Shown here piece by piece: positions 24,753-34,040 of a stretch of DNA of 64,000 nt (positions are counted from its first letter, which is position 1; each line of letters begins with the position of its first letter). The translations under genes and the position numbers were made by a program. Under the pieces are notes generated by a model. That model was not told where the DNA came from. It saw nothing but the letters and a program-made list of their open reading frames with translations, and made no database searches. Source of the stretch: PALSA-612 sp963742925 (GTDB taxonomy: Bacteria; Actinomycetota; Thermoleophilia; Gaiellales; Gaiellaceae); contig CAVUNV010000005.1 of the NCBI GenBank assembly GCA_963742925.1, positions 372,001 to 436,000 on the forward strand. The letters are read 5' to 3'.

Positions 24753-26261
24753 TTGACCGAGCTGGAACTGGGCAGAGTCGAGCAGCTCCTGGCGCTCGAG
24801 GAGAAGTTCGCCCGAGAGGGTCTGACCTTCGACGATGTCCTGCTCGTTCCGGCCGAGTCGCACGTCCTTCCGAACGACGTCTCGACCTCGACGCCGCTGA
24901 CGCGGAGCATCCGGCTGGCGATCCCGATCGTCTCGGCCGCGATGGACACGGTCACCGAGTCCCGCATGGCGGTCGCGATGGCGCGGGTCGGCGGCCTCGG
25001 CGTCCTGCACCGGAACCTGTCGATCGCCGACCAGGTTGCCGAGGTCGACAGAGTCAAGCGCTCGGAGGCAGGGATGATCGTCGACCCGGTCACGCTGCCG
25101 CCGACCGCGCTCGTCTCCGATGCACTCGAGCTGATGGCGCACTACCGCATCTCGGGCGTCCCGATCACCGACGAGGACGGCCGTCTGGTCGGCATCCTCA
25201 CGAACCGTGACCTGCGCTTCCAGAAGGATCCGAGCGCGCCGGTCACCGAGCTGATGACCGATCGGAACCTCGTCACGGCGCCGGCCGGGACGACGCTCGA
25301 GGAAGCCGAGGAGATCCTGCACCGAAACAAGATCGAGAAGCTTCCCGTCGTCGACGCGGACGGCGTGCTGCGCGGCCTGATCACCGTCAAGGACATCGCA
25401 AAGAAGATCGAGTACCCGCTCGCGACCAAGGACGAGCGCGGGCGGCTGCGCGTCGGTGCCGCGGTCGGCGTCGGCCCCGACGCCCTCGAGCGCGCGGCCT
25501 CGCTGGTAGAGGTCGGCGTGGACGTGCTCGTGCTCGACACCGCGCACGGCCATTCGGAGAACGTGCTGGCGATGACCCGAACACTCAAGGAGCGCTTCGA
25601 CGTCGATCTCGTCGTCGGCAACATCGCGACCCCGGAGGCGGCCGAGGCGCTGATCGACCTCGGCGCGGATGCCCTGAAGATCGGCGTCGGGCCTGGGAGT
25701 ATCTGCACGACCCGCGTGGTCGCAGGTGTAGGCGTGCCGCAGATCACGGCGATCCACGACTGCGCCCAGGTCGCCGCCCGCCACGAGGTCCCGCTGGTCG
25801 CGGACGGCGGCCTCACCTCGTCGGGCGACATCGCCAAGGCGATCGCCGCCGGCGCCGACACGGTCATGGCCGGCTCGCTTCTGGCCGGAACGGACGAGGC
25901 TCCGGGGGACGTCGTCGTCGGCCAGGGCGAGCGCTTCAAGGAGTACCGCGGCATGGGATCGCTCGGCGCGATGAAGGCGCGCGGGTTCTCGAGGGACCGG
26001 TACTTCCAGGGCGACGTCGAGGACGTCGACAAGCTCGTTCCCGAGGGCATCGAGGGCCGGGTCCCCTACAAGGGCCCGGTCGGCATCGTGCTGAACCAGC
26101 TCGTCGGCGGCCTGCGCCAGGCGATGGGCTACTGCGGCGCACCGACGATCGAGGACATGAAGCAGGCGCGCTTCGTCCGCATCACGGCCGCCGGCCTCCG
26201 CGAGAGCCATCCGCACGACATCGCGATCACGAAGGACGCGCCGAACTACCGGAGAGCTTGA
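24753..26261 (+). CDS. guaB: IMP dehydrogenase
   Basis: Oxidises IMP to XMP, the first committed step to GMP. The 502-residue protein has the N-terminal FAREGLTFDDVLLVPAES, two CBS domains (about residues 110-225), the catalytic cysteine loop GVGPGSICTTRVV, and the flap/active loop YRGMGSLGAM. No ATG is near the expected N-terminus; TTG 24753 is the likeliest start, giving a short N-terminal extension (LTELELGRVEQLLAL). The stop overlaps the guaA start, so GMP synthesis is one operon. Confidence 0.92.
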   Translation: MTELELGRVEQLLALEEKFAREGLTFDDVLLVPAESHVLPNDVSTSTPLTRSIRLAIPIVSAAMDTVTESRMAVAMARVGGLGVLHRNLSIADQVAEVDRVKRSEAGMIVDPVTLPPTALVSDALELMAHYRISGVPITDEDGRLVGILTNRDLRFQKDPSAPVTELMTDRNLVTAPAGTTLEEAEEILHRNKIEKLPVVDADGVLRGLITVKDIAKKIEYPLATKDERGRLRVGAAVGVGPDALERAASLVEVGVDVLVLDTAHGHSENVLAMTRTLKERFDVDLVVGNIATPEAAEALIDLGADALKIGVGPGSICTTRVVAGVGVPQITAIHDCAQVAARHEVPLVADGGLTSSGDIAKAIAAGADTVMAGSLLAGTDEAPGDVVVGQGERFKEYRGMGSLGAMKARGFSRDRYFQGDVEDVDKLVPEGIEGRVPYKGPVGIVLNQLVGGLRQAMGYCGAPTIEDMKQARFVRITAAGLRESHPHDIAITKDAPNYRRA

Positions 26262-27841
26262 GCGCCGAGGTCATTCCGTTCCCAGCCCCCGAGCCCGAGC
26301 AAGGCCCGGAGGCACGGCCGGTGCTCGTGCTCGACCTCGGCGGCCAGTACGCGCAGCTGATCGCGCGGCGCGTCCGCGACTGCCGTGTCTACTCCGAGCT
26401 GGTGGGGCACGAGATCACGCCCGACGAGGCGAGGCGGCGCGATCCGGCGGCGCTGATCCTGAGCGGCGGGCCGGCATCGGTCTACGCGGAGGCGGCGCCG
26501 AGGATCGATCCCGGGCTGTACGAGCTGGGCGTGCCGGTGCTCGGCATCTGCTACGGGGCGCAGCTGATGGCGCTCGACCTGGGCGGCCGCGTCGAGCGGA
26601 CGGGCGTCTCCGAGTTCGGCAAGACGGCGCTCAGCGTCTCGTCCGGAGCGCTGTTCAAGGGCCTGCCGGAGGAGCAGACCGCCTGGATGAGCCACCGCGA
26701 CACGGTCACCGCCCCTCCCGAGGGCGCCGAGGTCACGGCCGCATCCCCGGCCACGCCCGTCGCCGCCTTCGAGGCGCCGGAACGCGGCCTCTACGGTGTC
26801 CAGTTCCATCCCGAGGTCGTCCACACGCCGCACGGCCAGGACGTGCTGAAGAACTTCCTCTACGGGGTCGCACACATACCGCCCGCGTGGACCGCGGCGG
26901 CCGTGATCGAGGAGCAGGTCGAGCGGATCCGGGCCCAGGTCGGGAACGCGCGCGTGCTGTGCGCGCTGTCAGGAGGTGTCGACTCGTCGGTCGCGGCGCT
27001 GCTCGTCCACAAGGCGATCGGCGAGCAGCTCACCTGCGTCTTCGTCGACCACGGCCTGCTGCGCAAGGACGAGGCGATACAGGTCGTGGAGACGTTCCGG
27101 CGCCACTTCCGCGTCCCGCTCGTCCACGTCGACGCCGAGCGGCGCTTCCTGGCGCGGCTCGAGGGCGTGACCGATCCCGAGGACAAGCGGCGCGCGATCG
27201 GCGAGGAGTTCATCCGCGTGTTCGAGGAGGAGGCGGCTCGGCTCGGCCGGACACCGTTCCTCGTCCAGGGCACGCTCTACTCGGACGTGATCGAATCGGG
27301 AGGCGAGGCGGGAGTCGCCGCGAAGATCAAGTCGCATCACAACGTGGGCGGGCTGCCGGAGGAGATGGACTTCTCGCTCGTCGAGCCGCTGCGCAGCCTG
27401 TTCAAGGACGAGGTGCGCCGCGTCGGCGAGGAGCTCGGCCTGCCGGAGGAGATGGTCTGGCGGCACCCGTTCCCCGGTCCGGGCCTCGCGATCCGGATCA
27501 TCGGCGAGGTCACCCACGAGCGGCTCGAGATCCTGCGCGATGCCGACGCGATCCTGCTCGAGGAGGTGCGCCGCGCCGGCCTCTACCGCGAGCTGTGGCA
27601 GTGCTTCGCGGTGCTGCCCGCGATCAAGTCCGTCGGCGTGCAGGGCGACGAGCGCACCTACGCGTATCCGATCGTCATCCGCGCGGTCACCTCCGACGAC
27701 GCGATGACGGCCGACTGGGCCCGCCTGCCCTACGACCTGCTGGAGACGATCTCCAGCCGGGTCATCAACGAGATTCCGGCCGTGAACCGGGTCGCGCTCG
27801 ACCTGACGTCGAAGCCGCCCGGCACGATCGAGTGGGAGTAG
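26258..27841 (+). CDS. guaA: GMP synthase (glutamine-hydrolysing)
   Basis: Aminates XMP to GMP. The glutaminase domain has the nucleophile cysteine at about 98 (VLGICYGAQLMA) and GVQFHPEVVHT; the ATP-pyrophosphatase domain has the P-loop ALSGGVDSSVAA; the C-terminal dimerisation domain ends with DLTSKPPGTIEWE, the typical family ending. TTG at 26258 overlaps the guaB stop (TTGA). The N-terminus carries about twenty extra residues before PVLVLDLGGQYAQLI. Confidence 0.95.
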   Translation: MSAEVIPFPAPEPEQGPEARPVLVLDLGGQYAQLIARRVRDCRVYSELVGHEITPDEARRRDPAALILSGGPASVYAEAAPRIDPGLYELGVPVLGICYGAQLMALDLGGRVERTGVSEFGKTALSVSSGALFKGLPEEQTAWMSHRDTVTAPPEGAEVTAASPATPVAAFEAPERGLYGVQFHPEVVHTPHGQDVLKNFLYGVAHIPPAWTAAAVIEEQVERIRAQVGNARVLCALSGGVDSSVAALLVHKAIGEQLTCVFVDHGLLRKDEAIQVVETFRRHFRVPLVHVDAERRFLARLEGVTDPEDKRRAIGEEFIRVFEEEAARLGRTPFLVQGTLYSDVIESGGEAGVAAKIKSHHNVGGLPEEMDFSLVEPLRSLFKDEVRRVGEELGLPEEMVWRHPFPGPGLAIRIIGEVTHERLEILRDADAILLEEVRRAGLYRELWQCFAVLPAIKSVGVQGDERTYAYPIVIRAVTSDDAMTADWARLPYDLLETISSRVINEIPAVNRVALDLTSKPPGTIEWE

Positions 27842-27848
27842 CGGCCAT

Positions 27849-27939
27849 GTCCACGGGACAGGGCCCGTTCGGCCATCGGCCACGCCCTGAGCGGGCGAAA
27901 CGTCAGTTCTGGCCAGGTCCGGGGGACTGTCCCTTGGAC
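27849..27939. repeat. 91-bp element bounded by 13-bp inverted ends
   Basis: GTCCACGGGACAG (27849-27861) and CTGTCCCTTGGAC (27927-27939) are inverted copies matching at 12 of 13 positions, placed between convergent guaA and the phospholipase-D-like gene. The right end overlaps that gene's last codons (C-terminus SKGQSPGPGQN). It resembles small REP/MITE-like units with GGGACAG / CTGTCCC ends; no transposase is nearby. Confidence 0.5.
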
Positions 27940-28988
27940 GCGGCCGGGGAGGACACCTCGGCGGCCGGATAGCGCGCCCGCACCGAGTCGACGAACGCGG
28001 CCAACTGGTCGGCGAGCTTGGCATCGGCGATCTCGATCATGTTCTCCGCGTTCCTCTCGCCCGATCTCGACAAATTGAACGATCCGCAGAAGACGGTGTC
28101 GTCCGCGACCGTCACCTTCGCGTGCATGTAGTCGTGCACGCTCGTCGGCGTGTACGGCGTGGAACGCTTCCCCGACCACGGCGCCCGCGTGAGCACGGTC
28201 TGCAGGAGCGGGATCTTCCAGGCCGAGACGCCGTTCGTGCGCCACTGGTAGAGCACCTCCTCGATCTGCGTCTGGTCGACGCAGCCCGCGAGGTCGACCT
28301 TGCCCTCGGACGCGGTCTGGCAGAGCGTGGCCAGGATCGGCCCGGAGGTGAGCACGGGCGAGCAGATCCGGATCCGTCGCTGCGCGCGCCCGCACGCCTT
28401 CGCGATCCGGTGCGCGAGCGCGTCCCCGAACCCCGGACAGAACCAGGCCCGCACCTTGTCGCCGTCGACGACCGAAGGGCGGGGCTCGACGAAGCCACTC
28501 TGCATGACGTCCTGCTTCTGCCACAGCTCCTCGAACGCGAGCGTGTACGAGGTCGCGACCTCGGGGGAGTCGACGGTCACGATCACGTTCTCCTCGCGGG
28601 ACCACGAGTCGTCGGTCCAGTTGGTCGAGCCGGTCCAGACGGCTGCGCGGTCGCGGACGACGAACTTGTGGTGCATGAGGTCCGGGATGCCCGGGATACC
28701 GCGCGTTGGGACTGTGAGCTGCTCGATGTCCTCCGGCCGCGCCTTCGGGGGCGGAGGCACCGGGATCGGCGCGCGGAAGTCGGCGTTGTAGGCCAGCCGG
28801 ACCGCCACGCCGCGCTTCGCGGCCGACTCGATCGCGGCGATCACGATCGCCTCGGTGGCCGGGCCGAGCTTCAGGTCGTAGAGCGCGATGTCCAGGCTGT
28901 GCTGTGCCTCGCCCAGGAAGCCGGCGACGAGGTTGGCGACGTCGAGGGGCTGCTGGCCGCCGTCAGTGAGTGTGTGGGCTGCGATCAT
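27903..28988 (-). CDS. Phospholipase D-like protein with two HKD motifs
   Basis: A 361-residue protein with two HxKxxxxD catalytic motifs, HHKFVVRD followed by TGSTNWTDDS, and HAKVTVAD followed by CGSFNLSRSG, each completed by the NxxxxE-type tail. It could be a phosphodiesterase acting on phospholipid or nucleic acid; no clear signal peptide is visible. ATG 28988 gives an N-terminus of MIAAHTLTDGG; an upstream start would run into the divergent gene only ten bases away. The last residues come from a repeat element. Confidence 0.8.
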   Translation of the reverse strand: MIAAHTLTDGGQQPLDVANLVAGFLGEAQHSLDIALYDLKLGPATEAIVIAAIESAAKRGVAVRLAYNADFRAPIPVPPPPKARPEDIEQLTVPTRGIPGIPDLMHHKFVVRDRAAVWTGSTNWTDDSWSREENVIVTVDSPEVATSYTLAFEELWQKQDVMQSGFVEPRPSVVDGDKVRAWFCPGFGDALAHRIAKACGRAQRRIRICSPVLTSGPILATLCQTASEGKVDLAGCVDQTQIEEVLYQWRTNGVSAWKIPLLQTVLTRAPWSGKRSTPYTPTSVHDYMHAKVTVADDTVFCGSFNLSRSGERNAENMIEIADAKLADQLAAFVDSVRARYPAAEVSSPAASKGQSPGPGQN

Positions 28989-28997
28989 GCGCAGATC

Positions 28998-29591
28998 ATG
29001 GACTTTGCGGAGGTTCTGCGCCGCCGGAAGGCTGTCCGGAACTACGTCGAGGAGCCGATCCCGCGCGAGACGCTCGAGCGGATCGTCGCCCGCGGCCGGC
29101 GGGTGCCCTCCGGCGGCTTCAGCCAGGGTCTGCGCCTGATCGTCGTCACGGACGCCGACACCCGCCGCCGGATCGCCGAGCTCGCGGATGAGGCGGAGCA
29201 CACGGCCGCGGGCTTCGACCCGTGGATCTCACGCGCGCCCGCGCACATCGTGATCGGCACGCGCGAGGAGGACTACCACGATCGCTACCGGCAGCCGGAC
29301 AAGGTGGCCGACGACGGCACCGAGATCCACTGGCCCGTCCCGTACTGGCATGTCGACGCGGGCGCCGCAATGATGCTGCTGATGCTCGCGGCCGTCGACG
29401 AGGGCCTGGCGGCCGGCGTGTTCGGCGTCCTGGAGTGGGGACCGATCTGGGACCTGCTCGGCATCCCGGACGACGTTCTGCCCGTCGGTGTCGTCACCGT
29501 CGGAAAGGCCGCACCCGAGAGCAGGGAGCGAGGCTCGCGTGCCCGCGGCTGGAAGCCGATCGACGAGGTCGTCCGCTGGGAACGCTGGTAG
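28998..29591 (+). CDS. Nitroreductase-family flavoprotein
   Basis: A 197-residue FMN-dependent oxidoreductase. The N-terminus EVLRRRKAVRNYVEEPIPRETLERIV is the family signature, and VDAGAAMMLLMLAAVDEGL with GVFGVLEWGPIWDLLGIPDD forms the FMN/dimer region. The natural substrate is unknown. ATG 28998 is only ten bases from the divergent phospholipase-D-like ATG, so the promoters must overlap the coding starts; no clear TANNNT was found here. Confidence 0.85.
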   Translation: MDFAEVLRRRKAVRNYVEEPIPRETLERIVARGRRVPSGGFSQGLRLIVVTDADTRRRIAELADEAEHTAAGFDPWISRAPAHIVIGTREEDYHDRYRQPDKVADDGTEIHWPVPYWHVDAGAAMMLLMLAAVDEGLAAGVFGVLEWGPIWDLLGIPDDVLPVGVVTVGKAAPESRERGSRARGWKPIDEVVRWERW

Positions 29592-29657
29592 ACGGGTCGG
29601 CGTCGGTGCAGGTCGCGAGCGGCTGACAAAAAGGCTCATTCGAGGCAATCCGGCCCC

Positions 29658-29684
29658 TCAAGCGCCTTTGCGACGGGCCGATAC
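29658..29684 (+). promoter_or_regulatory. FliA/WhiG (sigma-28)-like promoter of the GGDEF/HD-GYP gene
   Basis: TCAA (29658-29661), a 15-base spacer, then GCCGATAC (29677-29684) closely match the flagellar/WhiG sigma consensus TAAA-N15-GCCGATAA. The element ends eight bases before ATG 29693, so the transcript would be nearly leaderless. A second such promoter precedes cpaB (47089-47116). Confidence 0.65.
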
Positions 29685-29692
29685 CACGTCGG

Positions 29693-31738
29693 ATGGCGGT
29701 CGCGGCTCCGGCGCTCAACACTGGTCCGGCGAGACACGACGTCCCTGCGGTCGTCGTGCTGGCCTGGCGCGGCGTGGCGCTCGTCGGGTTCTCGTTTCTC
29801 GCCCTCCATCTCGCCTTCGGTGTCGGCGGCCACGGCCTCGACCGCTTCGCCGACCGCTGGGTCTACGACGCGCTCGAGCTGCTGGCGGCGGCCGGGTGCC
29901 TGCTCCGTGCCGCCTGGGTGCGCGACGAGCGGGGAGCCTGGCTCGTGCTCGGCCTGGGCGTGCTCGCCTTTGCGACCGGCGACATCCTGTACGACGCCTA
30001 CTACGCCGGCAACGCGCCGTCGCCGTCGCTCTCGGACGTCTTCTACCTCGCCTTCTACCCTGCCTCGTACGTCGCGCTCGTCCTGCTGCTGAAGGCGCGC
30101 GTCTCGAGCTTCAACAAGAGCATCTGGCTCGACGGTGCGATGGCGGGGCTGGCGGCTGCCGCCGTCGGGGCGACGGTCGTGTTCGAGACGGTGGCGCAAC
30201 ACACCCACGGCAGCCGGTCGGCGGTGATCGTCAACCTCGCCTACCCGTTCGCGGACATCCTCCTCGTCGCACTGGTCGTGTTCGTGTTCGCGGTCACCGG
30301 CTGGCGGCCGGGCCGGGCGTGGGCGACCATCGGTCTCGCCTTCGCACTGTCGGCGATCGCCGACAGCATCTACCTGTTCCAGGTCGCGACGGGCACGTAC
30401 GTCGAAGGCACCCTGCTCGACGCGCTCTGGCCGGCATCCGTGCTGCTCCTCGCCGCCTCGGCCTGGCAGGCGTCGAACCGTCGCTTCCGGATCGAGCTCG
30501 CCGGGCGCCCGCTGGCGGCCACCCCGATCGTGTGCGGTCTCGTCGCGATCGGCGTGTTCGTCGTCGACCGTGTCCGGGACGTCAACGCACTCGCGATCTC
30601 GCTCGCGGCCGCGACCTTGGCCACCGTGCTCCTGCGCACCGCTCTGACGCTCCGGGAGAACGGTCTCCTCCTGGAGCACGCGCGTGCCCAGTCGCTCACC
30701 GATCCCCTGACCGGCCTCGGCAACCGGAGAAGGCTCCTGTCGGATCTCGAGCGGAGCTTCGCCCGGGCGGATGCGGCAACGCCGTCGCTCCTGATCTTCT
30801 TCGACCTGAACGGGTTCAAGCACTACAACGACACCTTCGGCCATCCGGCCGGTGATGCACTTCTCGCGCGCCTGGCGGCCAGGCTCGAGGACGTGGTCGC
30901 GGCGTTCGGCGAGACCTATCGCCTGGGAGGCGACGAGTTCTGCGTGCTCGCGACCCTTCCCCCCGGGCGGGCGGAGACGCTGCTCGACGAGGCCACCGTC
31001 GCGCTCACCGAGGAGGGGGAGAGCTTCATCGTCTCGACCGCCTTCGGCGCCGTCTTCATCCCCGACGAGGCGGCGGACTCGACCGCGGCGCTCAAGCTCG
31101 CGGACGAGCGGCTCTACGCCCAGAAACGGCAACTGGGCGGCGGCAGGCGTGGCGAGCCCTACGAAGTGCTGCTACGCGTCCTCACCGAGCGGGAGCCGAG
31201 CCTCCGTGAGCACGTGGACAGCGTCGCGGACCTCTCGATCGCCGTCGGTGCGAGGTTGGGTCTCACGGACGCGGCGCTCGACCAGCTCCGGCTGGCCGCC
31301 GAGCTCCACGACGTGGGCAAGCTCGCGATTCCCGACAGCCTCCTGCAGAAGCCGGGCCCACTGAACGACGACGAGATGGAGTTCATCAGGAAGCACACGA
31401 TGATCGGGCAGCGGATCCTCGCCGGCTCACCCGGCCTGCGAGCGGTCGGAGAGATCGTGCGGGCGACCCACGAGCGCTGGGACGGGACCGGGTACGTCGA
31501 CGGGCTGGCGATGGAGGAGATCCCGCTGCCGGCGCGGATCATCGCGGTCTGCGACGCCTATGCTGCGATGACCTCGGAGCGTCCGTACCGGGGGGCGGTC
31601 TCGGAAGCGAAGGCACTCGCGGAGCTCCGGCGCTGCGCGGGCACGCAGTTCGACCCGGCGGTCGTCGACGTCTTCTGCGACGAGCTCAGCGCGAGGCTCA
31701 CGGCGGACAGGCTGGGCGGCTCCGAGCGCTCGCCGTAA
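29693..31738 (+). CDS. Membrane protein with GGDEF and HD-GYP domains
   Basis: A 681-residue c-di-GMP turnover protein. Residues 1 to about 320 hold eight to ten membrane segments of a sensor-like region; a GGDEF domain follows (SLTDPLTGLGNRR, FFDLNGFKHYND, YRLGGDEFCVL), then an HD-GYP domain (AAELHDVGKLAIPDSLLQKPGPL, KHTMIG, THERWDGTGYVDGL, PLPARIIAVCDAY). The GYP triad reads GYV and the usual HHE reads THE, so the phosphodiesterase may be altered. The upstream promoter is of FliA/WhiG type, shared with the Tad pilus genes, suggesting it tunes pilus or surface behaviour. Confidence 0.88.
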   Translation: MAVAAPALNTGPARHDVPAVVVLAWRGVALVGFSFLALHLAFGVGGHGLDRFADRWVYDALELLAAAGCLLRAAWVRDERGAWLVLGLGVLAFATGDILYDAYYAGNAPSPSLSDVFYLAFYPASYVALVLLLKARVSSFNKSIWLDGAMAGLAAAAVGATVVFETVAQHTHGSRSAVIVNLAYPFADILLVALVVFVFAVTGWRPGRAWATIGLAFALSAIADSIYLFQVATGTYVEGTLLDALWPASVLLLAASAWQASNRRFRIELAGRPLAATPIVCGLVAIGVFVVDRVRDVNALAISLAAATLATVLLRTALTLRENGLLLEHARAQSLTDPLTGLGNRRRLLSDLERSFARADAATPSLLIFFDLNGFKHYNDTFGHPAGDALLARLAARLEDVVAAFGETYRLGGDEFCVLATLPPGRAETLLDEATVALTEEGESFIVSTAFGAVFIPDEAADSTAALKLADERLYAQKRQLGGGRRGEPYEVLLRVLTEREPSLREHVDSVADLSIAVGARLGLTDAALDQLRLAAELHDVGKLAIPDSLLQKPGPLNDDEMEFIRKHTMIGQRILAGSPGLRAVGEIVRATHERWDGTGYVDGLAMEEIPLPARIIAVCDAYAAMTSERPYRGAVSEAKALAELRRCAGTQFDPAVVDVFCDELSARLTADRLGGSERSP

Positions 31739-31754
31739 TTCCGGCTCATCTTGC

Positions 31755-31788
31755 TAGAATCCCACGGCTCGGCGGACGCTGGTCCGCC
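31755..31788 (+). promoter_or_regulatory. rplM promoter and leader hairpin
   Basis: An extended -10 (TGC then TAGAAT, 31755-31760) is followed by a perfect GGCGGAC / GTCCGCC stem with a GCTG loop at about 31771-31788. The transcript would have a leader of about 60 bases before ATG 31828, a natural place for autoregulation of ribosomal protein L13; that role is inferred only from position. Confidence 0.5.
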
Positions 31789-31827
31789 GCTTGTTTGTGA
31801 GCTGACACGGCTGTGGCTGGGAGATCT

Positions 31828-32274
31828 ATGAAGATGGGCACGAAAACCTGGAACGCGAAGCCCGGCGAGCTCGAGCGCGGGTGGCACCTCGTGGACGCCG
31901 ACGGGCAGACCCTCGGGCGTCTCGCGACGCGCATCGCCGACACGCTGCGCGGGAAGGACAAGCCGCAGTACACGCCGCACGTCGACACCGGCGACTTCGT
32001 CGTCGTCGTCAACGCCGAGAAGATCGCGGTCACGGGCAAGAAGCTCGACGACAAGATGTACCACCGGCACTCCGGCTATCCCGGCGGGCTTCGCAGCCGG
32101 ACGCTGCGCGAGCAGCTCGACCGGCAGCCGACCGAGGTCCTGAGGAAGGCCGTGAAAGGAATGCTGCCGCGCAACCGGCTCGGGCGCGCGCAGATCAAGA
32201 AGTTGAAGATCTACGCCGGCCCTGAGCATCCGCACAGCGCGCAGGCACCCGAGCCGCTGAAGACGGAGAGGTGA
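31828..32274 (+). CDS. rplM: Ribosomal protein L13
   Basis: Large-subunit protein, 148 residues. Typical motifs: KTWNAKPGELERGWHLVDADGQTLGRLAT, DFVVVVNAEKIAVTGKK, YHRHSGYPGGLRSRTLREQL, and KGMLPRNRLGR. ATG 31828 is preferred over upstream in-frame codons because GGGAG lies at a good distance and the N-terminus then matches the family. It is followed directly by rpsI, as in most bacteria. Confidence 0.96.
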   Translation: MKMGTKTWNAKPGELERGWHLVDADGQTLGRLATRIADTLRGKDKPQYTPHVDTGDFVVVVNAEKIAVTGKKLDDKMYHRHSGYPGGLRSRTLREQLDRQPTEVLRKAVKGMLPRNRLGRAQIKKLKIYAGPEHPHSAQAPEPLKTER

Positions 32275-32669
32275 TGGCAGAGCAGGCTACGTATCAAGGC
32301 ACGGGCAAGCGGAAGACCTCCGTGGCCCGCGTGATCCTCAGGCCCGGCGATGGGGTGTGGTGGATCAACGGGCGCTCGCTCGATGAGTACTTCCCTCGCC
32401 TGGTGCACCGCTCGCAGGTGCAGGCGCCGCTGAAGGTCGCGGGCGCCGAGGGCACCTACGACGTGCGCATCCGTCTCCACGGCGGCGGCCCGAGCGGACA
32501 GGCAGGAGCGGCGCGGCACGGCATCGCCCGGGCGCTGGTCGAGGCCGACCCGGAGTTGCGCGTGCCGCTCAAGCGGGAGGGCTTCCTCGCGCGCGACGCG
32601 CGGATGGTCGAGCGCAAGAAGGCCGGCCTGAAGAAGGCCCGCAAGGCCCCGCAGTGGGCCAAGCGCTAG
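32274..32669 (+). CDS. rpsI: Ribosomal protein S9
   Basis: Small-subunit protein, 131 residues. It shows YQGTGKRKTSVARVIL, GGGPSGQAGAARHGIARAL, and the basic C-terminal tail KKAGLKKARKAPQWAKR that contacts P-site tRNA. ATG 32274 shares a base with the rplM stop (TGATG); GTG 32271 would add one residue. glmM follows after 17 bases. Confidence 0.96.
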   Translation: MAEQATYQGTGKRKTSVARVILRPGDGVWWINGRSLDEYFPRLVHRSQVQAPLKVAGAEGTYDVRIRLHGGGPSGQAGAARHGIARALVEADPELRVPLKREGFLARDARMVERKKAGLKKARKAPQWAKR

Positions 32670-32686
32670 CGCGCTCGTACTAGAAC

Positions 32687-33955
32687 ATGCGCCGCTACTT
32701 CGGCACCGACGGGGTGCGCGGCATCGTCGGGCGCGACCTGACGCCCGCGTTCGTCGAGCGGCTCGGGCGCGCTGTGACGCTGTGGCGAGGCGGCGACGTC
32801 TCCGTCCTGATCGGCCGTGACACACGCGCGTCCGGCCGCGAGCTCGAGCGCGCCTTCGCGTCGGGGGTCGCGTCCGCGGGCGGCAACGCGATGCTGGCCG
32901 GCGTGCTGCCGACCCCGGCCGTCGCACTGCTCGCACTCGATCTCGGTGCGGTCATCTCGGCGTCGCACAACCCGCCGGAGTACAACGGGGTCAAGCTCTT
33001 CGACGGGGACGGCCAGAAGCTGACGGACGAGGCGGAGGAGGAGATCGAGGCGCTGCTCGGCGCGTCGCCCCGCAACGCGGACGAAGGCCGGATCGACAAT
33101 CTCGACGTGATCCACGGGAGCTACGTCGACCACGTGATCGAGCGGTTCGGCGAGGACGTCGAGGGCCTCCGGATCGGTGTGGACTGCGCCAACGGCGCCT
33201 ACGCCGGCATCGCACCGGCCGCGTTCGAGCGCCTGGGCGCCACGGTCGTCGCGATCGGCGACAGCCCGGACGGCACCAACATCAACGTCGGCTGCGGGGC
33301 CACCGACCTGCGCGCCTTGCAACAGACTGTTACAAGGGAGCGGCTCGACCTGGGTGTTGCGTTCGACGGGGACGGCGACCGCATGCTGGCCGTGGACGAG
33401 CGCGGCGAGCCGGTGGACGGCGACCAGATCCTGGCCGTGCTCGCGCTGGATCTCCGCGTCGACCTGGTCGCGGTGACCACGATGGCGAATCTCGGCCTCC
33501 ACCGGCTGCTCGCAGAGCGCGGCATTCGCGTCGTGACGACCGACGTCGGCGACCGCTACGTGCTCGAGGCGCTTCGGCGTGAAGGCGGTCTGCTCGGGGG
33601 CGAGCAGTCCGGCCACCTGATCTACCTCGACGGTCACGTCGCCGGCGACGGGCTCGTCGCCGCACTGCTCCTCTGCCGGTCGCTCCGCGGCCGCCGCCTG
33701 TCCGAGGCGGTGGCTGTCATGCCGCACTTCCCACAGGTGAAGGAGAACGTCCGGGTCGCGGACAAGCAGCTGACTCCGGCGATCCGGGACGAGGTCGATC
33801 GGATGAACGCCGAGCTCGAGGGACGAGGCCGCGTGCTCGTCCGGCCGAGCGGCACGGAGCCTGTTGTCAGAGTGCTCGCGGAGGCCGAGAATGAGGGAGA
33901 GGCGGAACGCCTCTGTGGTACCATCGCAGCGCTCGTGAGCAGAGAGCTCGGTTGA
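32687..33955 (+). CDS. glmM: Phosphoglucosamine mutase
   Basis: Converts glucosamine-6-phosphate to glucosamine-1-phosphate for cell-wall synthesis. The 422-residue protein has RRYFGTDGVRGIVG, the phosphoserine loop VISASHNPPEYNGVKLF, the metal site FDGDGDRMLAVD, the sugar-specificity loop GGEQSGHLI, and the phosphate-binding RPSGTEPVVRVLAE. It lies in the rplM-rpsI-glmM order common in Actinobacteria and is followed by glmS. Confidence 0.95.
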   Translation: MRRYFGTDGVRGIVGRDLTPAFVERLGRAVTLWRGGDVSVLIGRDTRASGRELERAFASGVASAGGNAMLAGVLPTPAVALLALDLGAVISASHNPPEYNGVKLFDGDGQKLTDEAEEEIEALLGASPRNADEGRIDNLDVIHGSYVDHVIERFGEDVEGLRIGVDCANGAYAGIAPAAFERLGATVVAIGDSPDGTNINVGCGATDLRALQQTVTRERLDLGVAFDGDGDRMLAVDERGEPVDGDQILAVLALDLRVDLVAVTTMANLGLHRLLAERGIRVVTTDVGDRYVLEALRREGGLLGGEQSGHLIYLDGHVAGDGLVAALLLCRSLRGRRLSEAVAVMPHFPQVKENVRVADKQLTPAIRDEVDRMNAELEGRGRVLVRPSGTEPVVRVLAEAENEGEAERLCGTIAALVSRELG

Positions 33956-34040
33956 TCGTTCGACGACGGGGTCGGCGGCCACACCGGGCTCGTCGTACTT
34001 TCGGGACGATTCGCCCCGAACCGGACGAAGGAGGCCCTGA

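Noticed and set aside
29600..29692. Possible c-di-GMP (GEMM) riboswitch before the GGDEF/HD-GYP gene
   Set aside because: The conserved GEMM core is not present, and the transcript implied by the FliA/WhiG-like promoter would start almost at the ATG, leaving no room for an aptamer.
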